Positions 6,200-7,469 of a DNA stretch of 7,469 nt are shown here, piece by piece. Below the pieces are notes generated by a model. It was given only the letters and a program-made list of their open reading frames with translations, made no database searches and had not been told where the DNA came from. A program made the position numbers and the translations under genes. Each line of letters starts with the position of its first letter. Position 1 is the stretch's first letter. Origin of the DNA: Xanthobacteraceae bacterium (GTDB taxonomy: Bacteria; Pseudomonadota; Alphaproteobacteria; Rhizobiales; Xanthobacteraceae); assembly GCA_030043285.1 (NCBI GenBank), contig JASHXZ010000393.1, positions 1 to 7,469 on the forward strand. The letters are read 5' to 3'.

Positions 6200-7192
6200 A
6201 TGCCGAAGCCAAAAGCCACACAGCGTGCCCGCTTCGCCGTCGTCGCCGCGGTGACTCTGACTGTCGCCTCGACCGCGCGCGCGGCGGCGCCCGCCGACTA
6301 TCCGACCCGGCCGATCACGATGGTCGTGCCGTACCCGCCCGGCGGCGGGAATGACGTGATCGCGCGCCTTGTCGCGGCGAAGATGAGCCAAAGCCTCGGC
6401 CAGCCGATTGTGATCGAGAACCGCGCCGGCGCCGGCAGCACCATCGGCACCCGCGACGTGGCACGCAGCGCGCCGAACGGCTACACGCTCCTGATCGCGA
6501 CCAGTTCGCTCGCCATCAATCCGTCGCTCTATCCGGACGCCGATTACGATCCGCAAAAGGATTTCGCGCCGATCGGCCTGATTGCCGCCAGCGCCAATCT
6601 GGTTCTGGTGCGGCCATCGCTGCCGGCGCATTCGATCGCCGAATTGATCGCGCTCGCCAAACAAGCGCCCGGCAAGCTCGATTTCGCCTCGACCGGCACC
6701 GGCACCAGCACGCATCTCGCCGCCGCCTTGTTCGGCACCATGGCGGGCGTCGCGCTCACCGCGATTCCCTACAAGGGCGTGGCGCCTGCAATCACCGATC
6801 TTCTCGGCGAGCACGTCGATCTGATGTTCTGCCCGACCGCGAGCGTCGTCGGCCTGGTGCACGAAGGCAAGCTGCGCGCGCTCGCGGTAACGTCCGCCAG
6901 GCGCTCGGCGCTGTTTCCGCAATTGCCGACGGTTGCTGAAGCAGGCTTGGCCGGCTATGCGGCCGAGCTGCATTACGGCATCGTCGCGCCGGCCGACACG
7001 CCGCGGCCGATCGTGGACAAGCTCAACGCCGCGCTCAATGCGGCGCTGGCCAACGCCGACGTGAAAAGCCGCCTCGCCGTCGACGGCGCCGAGGTACTGC
7101 CCGGCACGCCCGAGGCCTACGCCGCCGATATCGCCGCCGAACAGGCGAAGTGGTCCGCGGTGATCAAAAAGACCGGCGTCACGGCGCAGTAG
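6200..7192 (+). CDS. Bug-family (TTT) tripartite tricarboxylate transporter substrate-binding protein
   Basis: This is a complete 330-residue Bug receptor, close to the usual family length. Residues 1-29 are a signal peptide with a basic start (MPKPKATQRARF), a hydrophobic core and STARAAA before PADYPTRPI. The family signature follows: PITMVVPYPPGGGNDVIARL (38-57), LGQPIVIENRAGAGSTIGT (66-84) and APNGYTLL (91-98). Later blocks are FASTGTGTSTHLAAALF, IPYKGVAPAITDLLGEHVDLMF and GKLRALAVTSARRS followed by LPTVAEAGLAGY. Bug proteins hold carboxylates, amino acids or aromatic acids between two lobes in the periplasm. The start is ATG 6200: an in-frame TGA at 6191-6193 rules out anything longer, and the ribosome site is weak. 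No TctA or TctB gene is visible, so it is either an orphan receptor sharing a distant membrane complex or a signalling receptor. It is a paralogue of the partial gene at the left edge. Confidence 0.94.
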   Translation: MPKPKATQRARFAVVAAVTLTVASTARAAAPADYPTRPITMVVPYPPGGGNDVIARLVAAKMSQSLGQPIVIENRAGAGSTIGTRDVARSAPNGYTLLIATSSLAINPSLYPDADYDPQKDFAPIGLIAASANLVLVRPSLPAHSIAELIALAKQAPGKLDFASTGTGTSTHLAAALFGTMAGVALTAIPYKGVAPAITDLLGEHVDLMFCPTASVVGLVHEGKLRALAVTSARRSALFPQLPTVAEAGLAGYAAELHYGIVAPADTPRPIVDKLNAALNAALANADVKSRLAVDGAEVLPGTPEAYAADIAAEQAKWSAVIKKTGVTAQ

Positions 7193-7290
7193 GATGCTCC
7201 GCAGAGTCCGACGGTTGCGCCAAGCTATTCTACTTGTTTAACGTGTTACGGCGAGCAATACTGCCGCGCCTCAGCGAGGGGCTGAAGCCA
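7193..7290 (+). promoter_or_regulatory. Intergenic region before the right-edge gene
   Basis: These 98 bases are more AT-rich in the middle (about 7220-7260) than the Bug gene before them. They contain a short inverted repeat TAAC-GT-GTTA at 7239-7248 and a ribosome site GAGGGG at about 7276-7280, ten bases before the ATG at 7291. I could not identify a paired -35/-10 or a terminator for the Bug gene. Confidence 0.35.
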
Positions 7291-7469
7291 ATGCCAAACC
7301 TATTGGACGTGCTGCATGCAGTCTGGCGCCTTGTGGAGCGTGCCGGGCCTGTAATCCTTTTGCCATTGCTTATCGGAGCTGTCATTGGGGCAGCGAGCAC
7401 GTACGTGTGGGATACACATAGGGTTTTGTTGACTCAAGAAGAAATCGATTCCGCACGGCAAGAAACAAG
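7291..7469 (+). CDS. Hypothetical protein with one N-terminal membrane helix, 3' truncated
   Basis: A reading frame opens with ATG at 7291 and remains open for 59 codons to the window edge. It begins MPNLLDVLHAVWRLVERAG, then a hydrophobic run PVILLPLLIGAVIGAAST (about residues 20-37) and YVW, then a polar, charged stretch with LLTQEEIDSARQET. This suggests an N-terminal membrane anchor with a cytoplasmic or periplasmic, probably helical, domain beyond the window. GAGGGG sits ten bases upstream, supporting this start, although the frame is open further upstream. GC content is about 52% by hand count, well below the neighbouring gene, hinting at a different origin or a less constrained protein. 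I do not recognise the family. Confidence 0.55.
   Translation, partial: MPNLLDVLHAVWRLVERAGPVILLPLLIGAVIGAASTYVWDTHRVLLTQEEIDSARQET

Noticed and set aside
5487..6254. Plus-strand open frame opposite the binding-protein gene and into the Bug gene start
   Set aside because: It conflicts with the well-supported binding protein and overlaps the Bug signal peptide in another frame; its composition is typical of antisense shadows.
6164..6973. Minus-strand open frame of 269 codons opposite the Bug gene
   Set aside because: The plus strand has all the Bug signature blocks. The minus frame is Arg/Gly/Asp-rich with no motif.
7194..7241. Tiny open frame of 15 codons right after the Bug stop (MLRRVRRLRQAILLV)
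   Set aside because: It has no ribosome site distinct from the end of the Bug gene, is very short, and shows no attenuator-like codon run or structure that would suggest a leader peptide.
1..7469. CRISPR arrays, tRNA or rRNA genes, insertion sequences, toxin-antitoxin or phage genes
   Set aside because: I looked for regularly spaced repeats, transposase-like frames, terminal inverted repeats and RNA gene signatures and found none. Every sizeable coding region is explained by transport, esterase or outer-membrane genes.

Overview
The window looks like a chromosomal segment of a high-GC alphaproteobacterium, most likely of the Bradyrhizobium/Rhodopseudomonas group (Hyphomicrobiales). The evidence is the GC-rich coding sequence, a small Omp25/Omp31-type outer-membrane barrel with the N-terminal style common in that group, and two Bug-type (tripartite tricarboxylate transporter) periplasmic binding proteins. 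This placement is an inference from protein style, not from a marker gene.

Layout. The first 374 bases are the 3' end of a Bug-family solute receptor gene on the + strand. It meets tail to tail, across a 61-base gap rich in short hairpins, the minus-strand gene for an exported 250-residue beta-barrel protein (436-1188). A 302-base non-coding stretch follows (1189-1490). It holds the barrel gene's ribosome site, a possible promoter, and an operator-like repeat cluster at 1384-1418.

The centre (1491-6074) is one minus-strand operon. Read 5' to 3' it encodes a periplasmic binding protein, two membrane permeases, an ABC ATPase and a cytoplasmic metallophosphoesterase. The last junctions are tight: a 7-base gap, a 4-base ATGA overlap and a 4-base GTGA overlap. 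The only sizeable gap in the operon (58 bases, between the binding protein and the first permease) is almost wholly filled by a strong inverted repeat next to the permease start codon. Together the genes describe a complete importer of the PotD/AfuA/PhnS-like class with a phosphodiesterase attached. The logical parallel is the E. coli Ugp importer with its phosphodiesterase UgpQ: import of a phosphodiester or other phosphorylated compound, then cleavage inside the cell. The real ligand cannot be read from the sequence.

A 125-base divergent spacer (6075-6199) separates the operon from a complete Bug receptor gene on the + strand (6200-7192), which has no TctA/TctB membrane partner in view. After it the base composition falls (about 52% GC by hand count in 7291-7469, against about 70% at the end of the Bug gene). 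A new + strand gene with a good ribosome site and one predicted membrane helix starts at 7291 and runs off the window.

Most of the region is ordinary transport gene content. The points worth a second look are the transporter-phosphodiesterase pairing, the intercistronic hairpin, the operator-like repeats, the cysteine pattern of the binding protein and the truncated membrane gene at the right edge.
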